A stretch of 64,000 nt of DNA from Acetobacter oryzifermentans (GTDB lineage: Bacteria; Pseudomonadota; Alphaproteobacteria; Acetobacterales; Acetobacteraceae), in NCBI RefSeq assembly GCF_001628715.1, contig NZ_CP011120.1, positions 434,001 through 498,000 on the forward strand, read 5' to 3'. Both the position numbers and the translations under genes were made by a program. The notes below the pieces were generated by a model. It was not told the DNA's origin, did no database searches, and was given only the letters and a program-made list of their open reading frames with translations. This document shows, piece after piece, positions 44,932 through 54,406 of this stretch. Each line of letters opens with the position of its first letter. Within the stretch, counting starts at the first letter, position 1.

Positions 44932-45810
44932 ATGACAGACGTTCTCTACACTCCGGATGCCCTGCGGCAATTGCAGCACAATGGCAACGCCGTTCTGATA
45001 GATGTGCGTTCGGAAGAAGATTTTGCCAAAGGGCATATTCCCGGTGCCGTCAATATGCCGGATATTTTTACCTATCTGGCAGAAACATCAGAAAGCGGGT
45101 TGGCCAGCCTGCAACAAAAGTTTTCATCGCTGTTTGCGCAATATGGTCTGGATGGCAGCAAAACAGCCGTTGTGTATGAAGATGCCCTGCATACACGTTA
45201 TGGTGCCTCCTGCCGTGGATACTGGATTTTGCAGTATCTGGGTTACCCCAAGGTAGGTATTCTGGATGGTGGGCTGCGGGCATGGTTGGCCTCTGGCGGC
45301 GCACTTACGCAGGATATCACGCATCCAGCCCCCACGCAGTTTCCGCTGGCTATTCACCATGCACTTATGGCCACGCGGCAAGATGTGTTTGCAGCCCTTA
45401 CCAACCCATCCATCAAACTGCTGGATAACCGCGATAAGGTGGAATGGCTGGGTGAAAGTTCATCTCCTTACGGGGTGGACTTTGCGCCGCGCAAAGGGCG
45501 CATTCCCGGTGCTGTGTGGATAGAGTGGTATAGCTTCATGCACACGCAGGATCAGGAAGCACGTTTTAAAACGCCGGAAGATATTCGGGCCTTGGCGGCA
45601 ACACGTAACTTGTACCCGGATGATGATATTATCATCTACTGTTTTAAGGGCGCACGCGCAGCCAATACCTATGTGGCGCTGGCTTCTGCCGGATTTACCA
45701 AGCTGCGCATTTATATGGGATCATGGAACGAGTGGTCTCGCCATGCGGATATGCCCATAGAAGATGGTCTGCCACGGGCATCTGTGCCGTATCGCCCGCA
45801 GCAGGGCTAA
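44932..45810 (+). CDS. sulfurtransferase, two rhodanese domains
   Basis: This 292-residue protein has a catalytically inactive N-terminal rhodanese domain (AVLIDVRSEEDFAKGHIPGAVNM) and an active C-terminal one with the persulfide Cys in IIYCFKGARAANTY near residue 241. It fits thiosulfate or 3-mercaptopyruvate sulfurtransferases; the loop CFKGAR does not decide between them. It is cytoplasmic with no signal peptide, and convergent with the LysR gene. Confidence 0.9.
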   Translation: MTDVLYTPDALRQLQHNGNAVLIDVRSEEDFAKGHIPGAVNMPDIFTYLAETSESGLASLQQKFSSLFAQYGLDGSKTAVVYEDALHTRYGASCRGYWILQYLGYPKVGILDGGLRAWLASGGALTQDITHPAPTQFPLAIHHALMATRQDVFAALTNPSIKLLDNRDKVEWLGESSSPYGVDFAPRKGRIPGAVWIEWYSFMHTQDQEARFKTPEDIRALAATRNLYPDDDIIIYCFKGARAANTYVALASAGFTKLRIYMGSWNEWSRHADMPIEDGLPRASVPYRPQQG

Positions 45811-45815
45811 GGCGG

Positions 45816-46757
45816 TTAGAGGTTTTCCGAATCTGCAAAGGGGGCGGTGTCATGCTGGCGTTGCTCCCACTTGCGGCAGGCCGTGCGCAACACCGTTACA
45901 AACCGCGTAACCAGCGGCATGTTCTGCCCGGTGCGTATGGCAACCGCCAGCGTGGCGCGGGGGGCTGGTTCGCTAATGGCATGAAACGTTACCCCGCCTG
46001 CATGAATCTGGCTGAGCGAGCGCGGCACAACAGAAACCCCAAGCCCCGCTGCCACCAAAGGCACGGTGCCTGCAATTTGTGGGGCCTGCTGCCCCATTGT
46101 AGGGGTAACGCCAGCAAGCTGATAAGCCGACAAAATAGCATCATGAAAGCCCGGCCCCAACTCACGCGGGAAGATAATTAGCGGATCATCCGCCACCATA
46201 TCCAAACTGATCACCGGCTCCTTTGCCAGCCTGTGCCCGCGGGGCAGGGCAATAACCGTAGGTTCATCCAGCAGATGAAAAACCGAAAGGCGTGAGGGGT
46301 CGGTAAACGGCGGGCGGATAATGGCAATATCCACACTGGGTTCGTGCAATGCTGCGCAAAGGGCTGGGGTGTTGCTTTCTTCTAAAGAGAGGGTGACATC
46401 GGGCGCCATTTCCCGAAACCGGCGGATGGTGAGCGGAATAACCGGCAACAGTGGCACAGCCCCCGCCAACCCAACGCGAATATGCCCTTTTTCCCCCCGC
46501 GCCAAACCTTCTGCCGTGGAAAGAAATTGTGCCTGCAAATCCAAAATTGTGCGGGCACGGGGCAAAAGCACTTCGCCAATTTCTGTCAGCTTCATGCCAC
46601 GAGTCTGCCGCTCAAACAGCGTTACGCCCAAATTGCGCTCAAGCTGGCGGATTTGCTGGCTAAGTGGGGGTTGCTCAATACCCAGTGCCTCTGCGGCACG
46701 GGTAATGCTGCCATGCTCAGCAACGGTTACGAAGTAGCGCAGGTGCCTGATATCCAT
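45816..46757 (-). CDS. LysR-family transcriptional regulator (AlsR-like by context)
   Basis: This 313-residue protein starts at ATG 46757 (MDIRHLRYFV). The winged helix is HLRYFVTVAEHGSITRAAEALGIEQPPLSQQIRQLE, followed by a LysR effector domain. It is divergent from budA-alsS, the arrangement of AlsR, which activates acetoin genes in response to acetate. A perfect 10-bp inverted repeat overlaps its start codon. In-frame upstream starts (ATG 46775, GTG 46817) exist, but none has a clear ribosome-binding site. Confidence 0.88.
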   Translation of the reverse strand: MDIRHLRYFVTVAEHGSITRAAEALGIEQPPLSQQIRQLERNLGVTLFERQTRGMKLTEIGEVLLPRARTILDLQAQFLSTAEGLARGEKGHIRVGLAGAVPLLPVIPLTIRRFREMAPDVTLSLEESNTPALCAALHEPSVDIAIIRPPFTDPSRLSVFHLLDEPTVIALPRGHRLAKEPVISLDMVADDPLIIFPRELGPGFHDAILSAYQLAGVTPTMGQQAPQIAGTVPLVAAGLGVSVVPRSLSQIHAGGVTFHAISEPAPRATLAVAIRTGQNMPLVTRFVTVLRTACRKWEQRQHDTAPFADSENL

Positions 46758-46782
46758 ATGGTATATGTAATGCATATGGATA
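46751..46782. promoter_or_regulatory. perfect inverted repeat over the LysR start, probable operator
   Basis: tatccatatg and catatggata are separated by 12 bases. The left arm contains the LysR ATG. The site lies in the divergent LysR-budA intergenic region, so it is a good candidate for autoregulation and control of budA-alsS. Confidence 0.6.
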
Positions 46783-46876
46783 ACGTGTTCAATATATATT
46801 GGAAGACTGGCTGCCACTGTTATAACGTGCGTGCGAAACGAACTTAAACCACCATGCGTTTGTGGGAGTATGCAGC

Positions 46877-47659
46877 ATGAAAAAACAGTCGGTGATGGAC
46901 ATGGATGTCCGCTCTTCTGCCCTTGGTAACGGCGTGCTGAAAAAGCCTGTTACAAACCGTTTGTACCAGACCTCTACCATGGCAGCCCTGCTGGATGCGG
47001 TGTACGATGGTGAAACCACGCTGGATGAGCTGCTCCAGCACGGTAACTTCGGCCTTGGCACCTTTAACGCACTAGATGGCGAAATGATTGTGACGGACGG
47101 CGTTGTGCGCCAGTTTCGTGCAGAAGGTTTGGCCGCAGAAGTGCCCGGTTCTCTTAAAACGCCGTTTGCATGCGTAACTTATTTTGAACCGGAAAAAAAA
47201 GTTACCATCGATTCCCCCAAAACCAAGGAAACGTTTGAAGAGCTGGTGGATAGCCTGCTGGGTAACCCTAACCTGTTTGGCGCTATTCGCTTTACGGGTG
47301 AATTCCAGCGCGTTGATACCCGCACGGTGTTCTGCCAGTGCAAGCCGTATCCGCATATGTTGGAAGTGGTGAAAAAGCAGCCCACCTGCACCATGGAAAA
47401 CGTTATGGGCACCATGATCGGCTTCCGCACCCCGGTTTACATGCAGGGCGTGAATGTTGCGGGCTACCACCTGCACTTCCTTTCTGAAGATAGCAAACGT
47501 GGCGGGCACGTTACAGAATATCGCCTTGTGCGCGGTCAGCTTGAAGTGGCCTCCATTTCCGATCTGGAAATTCAGTTGCCCCGTACGGAACAGTTTGCCA
47601 AGGCGGATCTGAACCCCGAAAGCCTGAGCGAAGCGATCCGTATTGCTGAAGGCGGCTGA
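46877..47659 (+). CDS. budA: alpha-acetolactate decarboxylase
   Basis: This 260-residue enzyme converts acetolactate to acetoin. Starts at ATG 46877 after GGGAG. The family hallmarks are YQTSTMAALLDAVYDGE, FGLGTFNALDGEMI and the zinc-binding VAGYHLHFLSEDSKRGGHV with three His. It is cotranscribed with the catabolic acetolactate synthase 80 bases downstream, forming the acetoin branch from pyruvate. Confidence 0.96.
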   Translation: MKKQSVMDMDVRSSALGNGVLKKPVTNRLYQTSTMAALLDAVYDGETTLDELLQHGNFGLGTFNALDGEMIVTDGVVRQFRAEGLAAEVPGSLKTPFACVTYFEPEKKVTIDSPKTKETFEELVDSLLGNPNLFGAIRFTGEFQRVDTRTVFCQCKPYPHMLEVVKKQPTCTMENVMGTMIGFRTPVYMQGVNVAGYHLHFLSEDSKRGGHVTEYRLVRGQLEVASISDLEIQLPRTEQFAKADLNPESLSEAIRIAEGG

Positions 47660-47739
47660 GCCTCCATTCGCTGAATATTTTTAACGGGGCTGCTGAAAAC
47701 AGCTTTCTGACAGCCCAGTTTTTGCAGGACAGAACTCAA

Positions 47740-49428
47740 ATGACCAATCCGGCAGACAACGCCGCTCAGTGCGGTGCGGAGCTTATTGTCAAAAATCTGG
47801 AAGCCCACGGCGTTAAGCACGTGTTCGGTATTCCGGGTGCTAAGGTGGACCGTCTGTTTGATGCGCTGGTGGATTCCTCCATCACCACCGTTGTCACGCG
47901 GCATGAACAAAACGCAGCTTTTATTGCAGGTGGCCTTGGCCGTCTGACAGGTAAGGCAGGCGTGTGTATTGCCACATCCGGCCCCGGTGCTTCCAACTTT
48001 GTAACCGGCCTTGCCACCGCCAATTCAGAAGGCGACCCGGTGCTGGCTATTGGTGGCGCCGTAAAACTGGCAGACCGTCTGAAGCTGACGCACCAGACCA
48101 TGGATACGGTCAACCTGTTTAAGCCCATCACCAAATACAGTGTAGAGCTGACAACCCCGGTTGCGATTTCTGAAGTGATGGCCAATGCTTTCCGCTTTGC
48201 AGAAGGTGGCCGCCCCGGTGCAGCTTTTGTCAGCACGCCTATGGATGTGCTGTCCATGCCTGCACAGGCACCGGTTTTGGCTGGCCGTCCGCTGCCGCGC
48301 GTTGGTGGTGCCCCGGCTGATGTGATTGCAGAAGCCGCAACCATGCTGAAAAACGCCAAGCGTCCTGTGGTTCTGTTGGGCATGCTGGCCAGCCGCCCAG
48401 ATGTGGCAGATGGCGTGCGCGCTTTTGTAAAAGCAACAGGTGTGCCGGTTGTGGGCACCTATCAGGCTGCGGGTGCGGTTTCTGAAGATCTGGTGGATCG
48501 TTTTGGTGGCCGCGTTGGCTTGTTCCGCAACCAGCATGGTGACCAGCTTCTGCACGAAGCCGATGTGGTTGTGGCTATTGGCTACAACCCGGTAGAATAC
48601 GATCCGTGGCTGTGGAACGTGAATGATGACCGCAAGATCATTAACGTAGATATCGTTCCCGCAGAACTGGATAACGCCTACGTTCCAGCTATTGAGCTGA
48701 TTGGTGAAATTGCGCCAACGCTAACAGTGCTGGCAAAAGATGCAGGCAAGTTAACCCGTGCGCCAGAACTGGAAACTGTTCTGGAAGGCTACAAAAAAGC
48801 CCGTACCACCGCGCTGCTGGAAGCCCGCAGCACCAGCAACAATGCCGTGCACCCGCTCCAGATCGTGCGTGAGCTGGAACAGTTTGTAACCCCGGATATG
48901 ACACTGTGCCTGGATATGGGCACCTTCCATATCTGGCTGGCACGTTATCTGCTGTCCTTCCGGGCGCGCCAGGTGCTTATTAGCAATGGTCAGCAAACAA
49001 TGGGTGTGGGCCTGCCGTGGGGTATTGCCGCAAGCCTGCTGAACCCGGCGCAGAAAGTGCTGTCCATTTCTGGTGATGGTGGCTTCATGATGTCCAGCAT
49101 GGAGCTGGAAACGGCTGTGCGCCTGAAGTGCAACCTGATCCACATGGTTTGGATTGATGAAGCCTATAACATGGTGGAAATGCAGGAGCAGAAGAAATAT
49201 GGCCGTGGTTCCGGCGTGAACTTTGGCCCCATTGATTTTGCAAAATATGCAGAATCCTGTGGCGCAACGGGCATTAACGCCACCACGGAAGACGAAGTGC
49301 GTCAGGCCCTGCGCACGGCTATGGATGTAGAAGGCCCGGTGGTTATTGCTGTGCCGGTAGATTATTCCCACAACCATTTGCTCATGCAGCCACTGGCTCA
49401 GTTGGGTGAAACGAGTGCCGCAGCGTAA
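47740..49428 (+). CDS. alsS: acetolactate synthase, catabolic type
   Basis: This 562-residue ThDP enzyme joins two pyruvates into acetolactate. The N-terminal HVFGIPGAKVDRLFDALVD and TRHEQNAAFIAGG contain the catalytic Glu. The ThDP motif is SISGDGGFMMSSMELETAV to MVWIDEAYNMVEMQ. The GIPGAKVD sequence and partnership with budA indicate the catabolic, FAD-independent type. A ribosome-binding site AGGACAG precedes ATG 47740. Confidence 0.95.
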   Translation: MTNPADNAAQCGAELIVKNLEAHGVKHVFGIPGAKVDRLFDALVDSSITTVVTRHEQNAAFIAGGLGRLTGKAGVCIATSGPGASNFVTGLATANSEGDPVLAIGGAVKLADRLKLTHQTMDTVNLFKPITKYSVELTTPVAISEVMANAFRFAEGGRPGAAFVSTPMDVLSMPAQAPVLAGRPLPRVGGAPADVIAEAATMLKNAKRPVVLLGMLASRPDVADGVRAFVKATGVPVVGTYQAAGAVSEDLVDRFGGRVGLFRNQHGDQLLHEADVVVAIGYNPVEYDPWLWNVNDDRKIINVDIVPAELDNAYVPAIELIGEIAPTLTVLAKDAGKLTRAPELETVLEGYKKARTTALLEARSTSNNAVHPLQIVRELEQFVTPDMTLCLDMGTFHIWLARYLLSFRARQVLISNGQQTMGVGLPWGIAASLLNPAQKVLSISGDGGFMMSSMELETAVRLKCNLIHMVWIDEAYNMVEMQEQKKYGRGSGVNFGPIDFAKYAESCGATGINATTEDEVRQALRTAMDVEGPVVIAVPVDYSHNHLLMQPLAQLGETSAAA

Positions 49429-49758
49429 AGCTGCGCAAAAAACGCAGGCCAGATTTTTCTGCTGATGTGCGCGCCGCCTGTTTTGCAAAATGCCATATTT
49501 TGTTATAACAAGCGGCGTAGCAGTTCAGGCTGCCAGAAAGGGCAGCGCAGCATGACAGAAATCCGGGCCAGCAATGCAGATGTTAATAGTCTGCCTGATT
49601 GTGAATTCCCCTGCATATTTCTGCCAGTCTATTCAGAGTAGGGGTATGAACAAATCCTTTCAGCCGTGCAAAGTGTATATACAGTTGGGCAATGGCGCGT
49701 GTGCCAATGCGCAGGCTGTGGCACAGTTGCCAAAACGGCAGAATAGGGGGCAGGCGTA
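49429..49758. other. intergenic between alsS and the ThDP enzyme gene
   Basis: No gene is supported in these 330 bases. A short hairpin ctgcgc-aaaaaa-cgcag follows alsS without a good T-run. A palindrome GTTATAAC at about 49502 recurs in two other intergenic regions of the window. The promoter for the downstream operon should lie here. Confidence 0.4.
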
Positions 49759-51453
49759 ATGGCAGTAACATCTGTAGAAATGGCAGGCGGCAAAACCCGG
49801 CGTGGTGCAGCGGTTTTGCTGGAAGTGCTGCGAAGTGAAGGGGTTGAATACATATTCGGCAACCCCGGCACCACGGAACTGCCGCTTATAGATGCTCTGT
49901 TAGAAGTGCCCAACGTGCATTACGTTCTGGGCCTTCAGGAAGCCAGCGTGGTGGCTATGGCCGATGGGTACGCGCAGGCTGCCCGTAAACCGGCTTTTTT
50001 AAATCTGCACACAGCAGGCGGGTTGGGCCATGGCATGGGCAATCTGCTTAATGCCAGTGTTTCTCAAACCCCATTAGTGGTTACTGCCGGGCAGCAGGAT
50101 TCCCGCCACACTATTTCTGATCCACTTTTATTTGGTGATCTGGTGCAGATTGCCCGCCCCGCCGTAAAATGGGCGCAGGAAGTGGCCCATGCAGATCAAC
50201 TTCCTGTTTTACTGCGCCGTGCTTTTCATGATTCCACAGCAGCCCCTACAGGGCCGGTTTTTTTGTCACTCCCCATGGATGTGATGGAAGAAATGAGCAG
50301 TGTTGATATTGGTGAACCTTCCAATATCAACCGTCAGGCCGTAGCGGGGGGGCTGCCAGAACTGGCGCGTGCCCTTACATCCCTGCGCCCCGGCAAGGTG
50401 GCCATTATTGCGGGGGATGAGGTCTATGCCTCGGATGCCGCAGCAGAAGTGGCCGCTGTGGCAGAGTGTTTGGGTGCGCCGGTTTATGGTTCATCGTGGC
50501 CATCACGCATTCCGTTTGCCACGGCGCATCCGTTATGGTGCGGTAATCTGCCCACGCAAGCCACGGGCATTGCAGAAAAGCTAAGCGGATACGATGCCAT
50601 TTTCGCATTGGGTGGCAAATCCCTTATCACCATTCTGTACACAGAAGGCCCGGCCCTGCCGCCATCCTGTGCGGTGTATCAGATGTCTTCCGATGTGCGA
50701 GATCTGGGGCGCACGTTTTGGACACCGCTTTCCGTGGTGGGGGATATTCGCGCATCCTTGCAGGCGTTGTTGCCTATGTTGCAGCAGGCGGCAGCCCCGC
50801 AGCGTGCTGCCTATGCGGCATCGGGCCAGAAGGTGGCAGAAGCCCGCCGCGCGCAGCGTGCGCAGGCCGTGGCAGAGGTGCTGGCCCATCCGGTAGATGC
50901 CGTTATTTCCCCTCGCGTTGCCGCGTGGGAGACGGTGCGCGCCATTGGCCCGGATATTGCCATTGTGGATGAGGCCATTGCCACCTCATCCGATGTGCGG
51001 TTGTTTTTAGAAAGTGCATGGTCTGCCCAGTATTCCTTCCTGCGTGGTGGAGCACTGGGTTGGGGCATGCCTGCGGCTGTTGGGGCCTCACTTGGCCTTG
51101 GGCGGGACAGGGTTGTTTCATTGGTGGGGGATGGGGCAGCCCTGTATTCCCCACAGGCCTTGTGGACAGCCGCACACGAAAAGCTGCCCGTTACTTTTGT
51201 TGTGATGAACAATTGCGAGTACAATGTGCTCAAGAACTTCATGCGGCAGCAAAACAACTATATCTCTGCGCAGGAGGGTACATATCCCGCCATGGATATT
51301 GTTGATCCAAAAATAGACTATCAGGCTCTGGCCCGGTCCATGGGGGTGCCTTCCAGCAGAGTAACACGGGCGGCGGATATTGCGCCTACGCTGGAAGCAG
51401 CATTAGCGACCGATGGCCCCGCGCTTGTTGAAATTATGATTGCAGCGGGCTGA
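49759..51453 (+). CDS. benzoylformate decarboxylase-like ThDP enzyme
   Basis: This 564-residue protein follows the benzoylformate decarboxylase pattern: FGNPGTTELPLIDAL, LGLQEASVVAMADGYAQAARKPAFLNLH, and the ThDP motif VGDGAALYSPQALWTAAHEKLP to VVMNNCEYNVLKNF. Of the known catalytic residues the His in NLH is kept, but the Ser of NPGS is Thr, and the position of the proton-donating His281 aligns with Ile (GGKSLITILYT). The substrate is therefore probably not benzoylformate. It starts an apparent operon with lutABC, 31 bases downstream, suggesting a 2-oxo acid linked to lactate or pyruvate. Confidence 0.8.
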   Translation: MAVTSVEMAGGKTRRGAAVLLEVLRSEGVEYIFGNPGTTELPLIDALLEVPNVHYVLGLQEASVVAMADGYAQAARKPAFLNLHTAGGLGHGMGNLLNASVSQTPLVVTAGQQDSRHTISDPLLFGDLVQIARPAVKWAQEVAHADQLPVLLRRAFHDSTAAPTGPVFLSLPMDVMEEMSSVDIGEPSNINRQAVAGGLPELARALTSLRPGKVAIIAGDEVYASDAAAEVAAVAECLGAPVYGSSWPSRIPFATAHPLWCGNLPTQATGIAEKLSGYDAIFALGGKSLITILYTEGPALPPSCAVYQMSSDVRDLGRTFWTPLSVVGDIRASLQALLPMLQQAAAPQRAAYAASGQKVAEARRAQRAQAVAEVLAHPVDAVISPRVAAWETVRAIGPDIAIVDEAIATSSDVRLFLESAWSAQYSFLRGGALGWGMPAAVGASLGLGRDRVVSLVGDGAALYSPQALWTAAHEKLPVTFVVMNNCEYNVLKNFMRQQNNYISAQEGTYPAMDIVDPKIDYQALARSMGVPSSRVTRAADIAPTLEAALATDGPALVEIMIAAG

Positions 51454-51484
51454 GAGTGTCAGGCTGCAAAAACCGGGGGTGCGT

Positions 51485-52228
51485 ATGAAAATCGGGTTGT
51501 TTATTCCTTGTTACATAGATGCGTTTTATCCAAACGCAGGGATTGCCACGCTGCAACTGCTGGAAAAGCTGGACCAGGATGTAGAATACCCCATGGAACA
51601 AACCTGCTGTGGCCAGCCAATGGCCAATTCAGGCTGTAACCGGGATGCTGCCTCTGCTGAGGCACTGTTTGTCAAACTCTTTGCCAAATACGATGCCATT
51701 GTTATGCCGTCTGGCAGTTGTACCCACCATGTGCGGGACAACTTTGATGCCATTCCGCAAACGGATGAAGTGCGGCATGTGCGTGAAAACACCTTTGAAC
51801 TGGTGGAATTTCTGCACGATGTGCTGAAGGTAGACAATTTCCCATGGGCGGAATTCCCGCATAAGGTGGGCCTGCATAATAGCTGCGGCACCCTGCGCGC
51901 CCTGCGCACGGCCAGCATGTCTGAACTGGGTGAGCCGTTCTTTTCCAAACCGATGGATCTGCTTTCCAAAGTGAAAGGCATTTCCTTTGCGCATCCCAAA
52001 CGGCCAGATGAATGCTGCGGTTTTGGTGGCACCTTCTCGGTTACGGAAGAAGCCGTTTCCGCCAAAATGGGGGTGGATAAGGTAACAGATCATCACAAAG
52101 CCGGGGCGGAATACATTGTTTCTGCCGATACGTCCTGCATGATGCACCAGCAAGGGTGTGCGGAACGGGCTGGGGTTCCCATCCGCTTCATTCATATTGC
52201 TGAAATTCTGAATGGAGCACGGGAATGA
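51485..52228 (+). CDS. lutA: L-lactate oxidation complex protein LutA
   Basis: This 247-residue protein starts at ATG 51485. It has two CCG domains (EQTCCGQPMANSG and DECCGFGGTFSVTEE), which bind an iron-sulfur cluster as in LutA/LldE. With LutB and LutC it oxidises L-lactate to pyruvate. Its stop overlaps lutB (ATGA). Confidence 0.93.
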   Translation: MKIGLFIPCYIDAFYPNAGIATLQLLEKLDQDVEYPMEQTCCGQPMANSGCNRDAASAEALFVKLFAKYDAIVMPSGSCTHHVRDNFDAIPQTDEVRHVRENTFELVEFLHDVLKVDNFPWAEFPHKVGLHNSCGTLRALRTASMSELGEPFFSKPMDLLSKVKGISFAHPKRPDECCGFGGTFSVTEEAVSAKMGVDKVTDHHKAGAEYIVSADTSCMMHQQGCAERAGVPIRFIHIAEILNGARE

Positions 52229-53628
52229 AGGTTAAACCAGTCAATCACGCTCTAGCGGCTGAAAAGTTCATTGAAGACGTTGCGCATGAAAGTTTTCATG
52301 ATGAACGCTTGTGGGACCTGCGCCAGAAGCGTGATGAGCAGATGCACATTCTGCCAGAATGGCAGGAACTGCGCACCCGTGCCTCCCAGATAAAAGAACA
52401 CACGCTGGCCAATCTGCCCGAATATCTGGAGCAGTTTGAAGCCAACGCCAAGAAGAACGGTATTCACGTTCATTGGGCAGCCGATGGCGCGGAACACAAC
52501 CGCATTGTTGGCGAAATTCTGGAAAAACACGGCGCCAAATCACTTATCAAAAGTAAGTCGATGGTGACCGAAGAATGCCAGATGCGCGAATATCTGGAAC
52601 CACGCGGCGTTACAGTTACCGAGACAGACCTTGGTGAACGTATCCAGCAGTTGGATAACCAGATGCCCAGCCACATTGTGGTGCCAGCCGTGCATAAGCT
52701 GATACCAGACGTGGCCAAGATTTTTGCCGAGCACTATCACACAGATCCGAACGACAACAGCGCGCAGTCTTTGGCATGGCAGCAGCGTTTGGCCGCGCGT
52801 CCGGTTATTCTGTCTGCTGATGCGGGGATGACAGGCGGCAACTTTGTTGTGGCGGAAACGGGCTCCTTTGTTGTTTGCACCAATGAAGGCAATGCAGATC
52901 TAAGCGCTACCGTGCCGGGGCTGCATATTGCCACTATCGGGATCGAACGCCTTGTGCCGCGTATGGCGGATATGGGGGTGTTTATCCGCCTGCTTTCCCG
53001 CAGTGCGTTGGGCTCTCCTATCACGCAATACACCACGCATTTCCGTGGCCCGCAAAAGGGGAGCGAAATGCATGTGGTGTTGGTGGATAATGGACGTTCA
53101 CACCGCCTTGGCATGCAGGATTTCTGGACATCGCTTAAGTGTATTCGCTGCGGTGCGTGTATGAACACCTGCCCGGTGTATCGTCGCTCCGGTGGGCTGT
53201 CTTACGGCGCTGTGTATTCTGGCCCGATTGGCGCAATTATTGATCCGACCTTTAACGAGCGTAAATACAGCACGCTGCCGTTTGCTTCCACCATGAACGG
53301 AAGCTGCACCAATGTTTGCCCGGTTAAGATCAATATTCACGAGCAGCTTTATAAATGGCGGCGCGTGCTGGCCGAACATCATGAACTGCCGTTTGTAAAA
53401 CGTGAGATCATGCACATGGCGGGCAAGCTTATGGGCCAGCCCAAGCTATATCGTGCCGCCATTAACGGTACGGAGGTGGCCCTTAGCACCATGCCGCGCT
53501 TTGTGCTGTATAACTGGCTGAACCCGTGGGGCAAGCACCGTGAGCTGCCGCACCCCGTAAAAACCACCTTCAACAGTTGGTACAAGAAAAACCGCCTGAA
53601 CATACAGAAGGAAAGGGAAAAAGCATGA
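52225..53628 (+). CDS. lutB: L-lactate oxidation complex iron-sulfur protein LutB
   Basis: This 467-residue protein has an N-terminal LUD domain and two ferredoxin-like motifs, CIRCGACMNTCPVYRR and SCTNVCPVKINIHEQL, holding two iron-sulfur clusters. LutB is the central electron-transfer subunit of LutABC. It overlaps lutA and lutC by four bases each, so all three subunits are translationally coupled. Confidence 0.95.
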   Translation: MKVKPVNHALAAEKFIEDVAHESFHDERLWDLRQKRDEQMHILPEWQELRTRASQIKEHTLANLPEYLEQFEANAKKNGIHVHWAADGAEHNRIVGEILEKHGAKSLIKSKSMVTEECQMREYLEPRGVTVTETDLGERIQQLDNQMPSHIVVPAVHKLIPDVAKIFAEHYHTDPNDNSAQSLAWQQRLAARPVILSADAGMTGGNFVVAETGSFVVCTNEGNADLSATVPGLHIATIGIERLVPRMADMGVFIRLLSRSALGSPITQYTTHFRGPQKGSEMHVVLVDNGRSHRLGMQDFWTSLKCIRCGACMNTCPVYRRSGGLSYGAVYSGPIGAIIDPTFNERKYSTLPFASTMNGSCTNVCPVKINIHEQLYKWRRVLAEHHELPFVKREIMHMAGKLMGQPKLYRAAINGTEVALSTMPRFVLYNWLNPWGKHRELPHPVKTTFNSWYKKNRLNIQKEREKA

Positions 53629-54215
53629 GCTCGCGTGATGCCATTCTAGCCCGTTTGCGGGATAACCGCCCAGACCCCACCGCCCATCCACTCCCCCCCG
53701 TTGCCAAGCTGGGTGATATGGATGCAGGCAAGGCGCGTTTTGAAAACAGCCTGCAAATTATTGGCGGTCAGGTTCTGGAACGGCAGGAAAACGATACGCT
53801 GGCAACAGCTATTGCCCGCACCTTTCCGGATTCCAAGGTTATCTGCTCTGCTGTACCGGATTTTGAAGGCACAATCCGGATTGAAGATCTGGATTCCCCA
53901 CAGCAGGCGGCCTCGGTGGATGTGCTGGTTGTGCGCTCACCTTTCGGTATTGCCGAAATGGGCTCCATCTATTTGAGCGAAGCGCAGTTGAACAGCCTAA
54001 ACTCTGCCGCGCATCTGACACAGCATATTGTGGTTATTCTTTCCCCCAAAAATCTAACCGCAAACATGCACACCGCTTATATAGATCGCCCAGAATTCCA
54101 CACCGCCAATTACGGCGTGCTGATGAGCGGGCCTTCCGCCACGGCTGATATTCAGGGTGTTCTGGTGCGTGGTGCGCAGGGCGTGCGCACGCTTTCCGTG
54201 TGGTGGGAAGACTAA
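53625..54215 (+). CDS. lutC: L-lactate oxidation complex protein LutC (LUD domain)
   Basis: This 196-residue LUD-domain protein starts at ATG 53625. Conserved parts are VVRSPFGIAEMGSIYL, HIVVILSPKNLTANMHTAY and FHTANYGVLMSGPSATADIQ. It is the third subunit of the Lut lactate dehydrogenase complex. A strong terminator follows at 54244-54283, ending the operon. Confidence 0.93.
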   Translation: MSSRDAILARLRDNRPDPTAHPLPPVAKLGDMDAGKARFENSLQIIGGQVLERQENDTLATAIARTFPDSKVICSAVPDFEGTIRIEDLDSPQQAASVDVLVVRSPFGIAEMGSIYLSEAQLNSLNSAAHLTQHIVVILSPKNLTANMHTAYIDRPEFHTANYGVLMSGPSATADIQGVLVRGAQGVRTLSVWWED

Positions 54216-54243
54216 TTCCGCCTACTTGAAAAACAGCGTTTTT

Positions 54244-54283
54244 AAAAAAGCCGGAGCGGATATCAGCCTGCTCCGGCTTTTTT
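54244..54283 (+). terminator. Rho-independent terminator of the lut operon
   Basis: aaaaaagccggagc / gctccggctttttt hairpin with a 12-base loop and a T-run. Confidence 0.88.
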
Positions 54284-54406
54284 GTATGTGCAGCCCAAGC
54301 ATTGCGCTCTTGTATTATTCGTTAACACATCGCACAGAATGTAAGGGCAGGTTCTGGCCTGCCTATGGTTGAAAAAGGCTGTGGTTATAAAACAGGTGGC
54401 GCAGAT

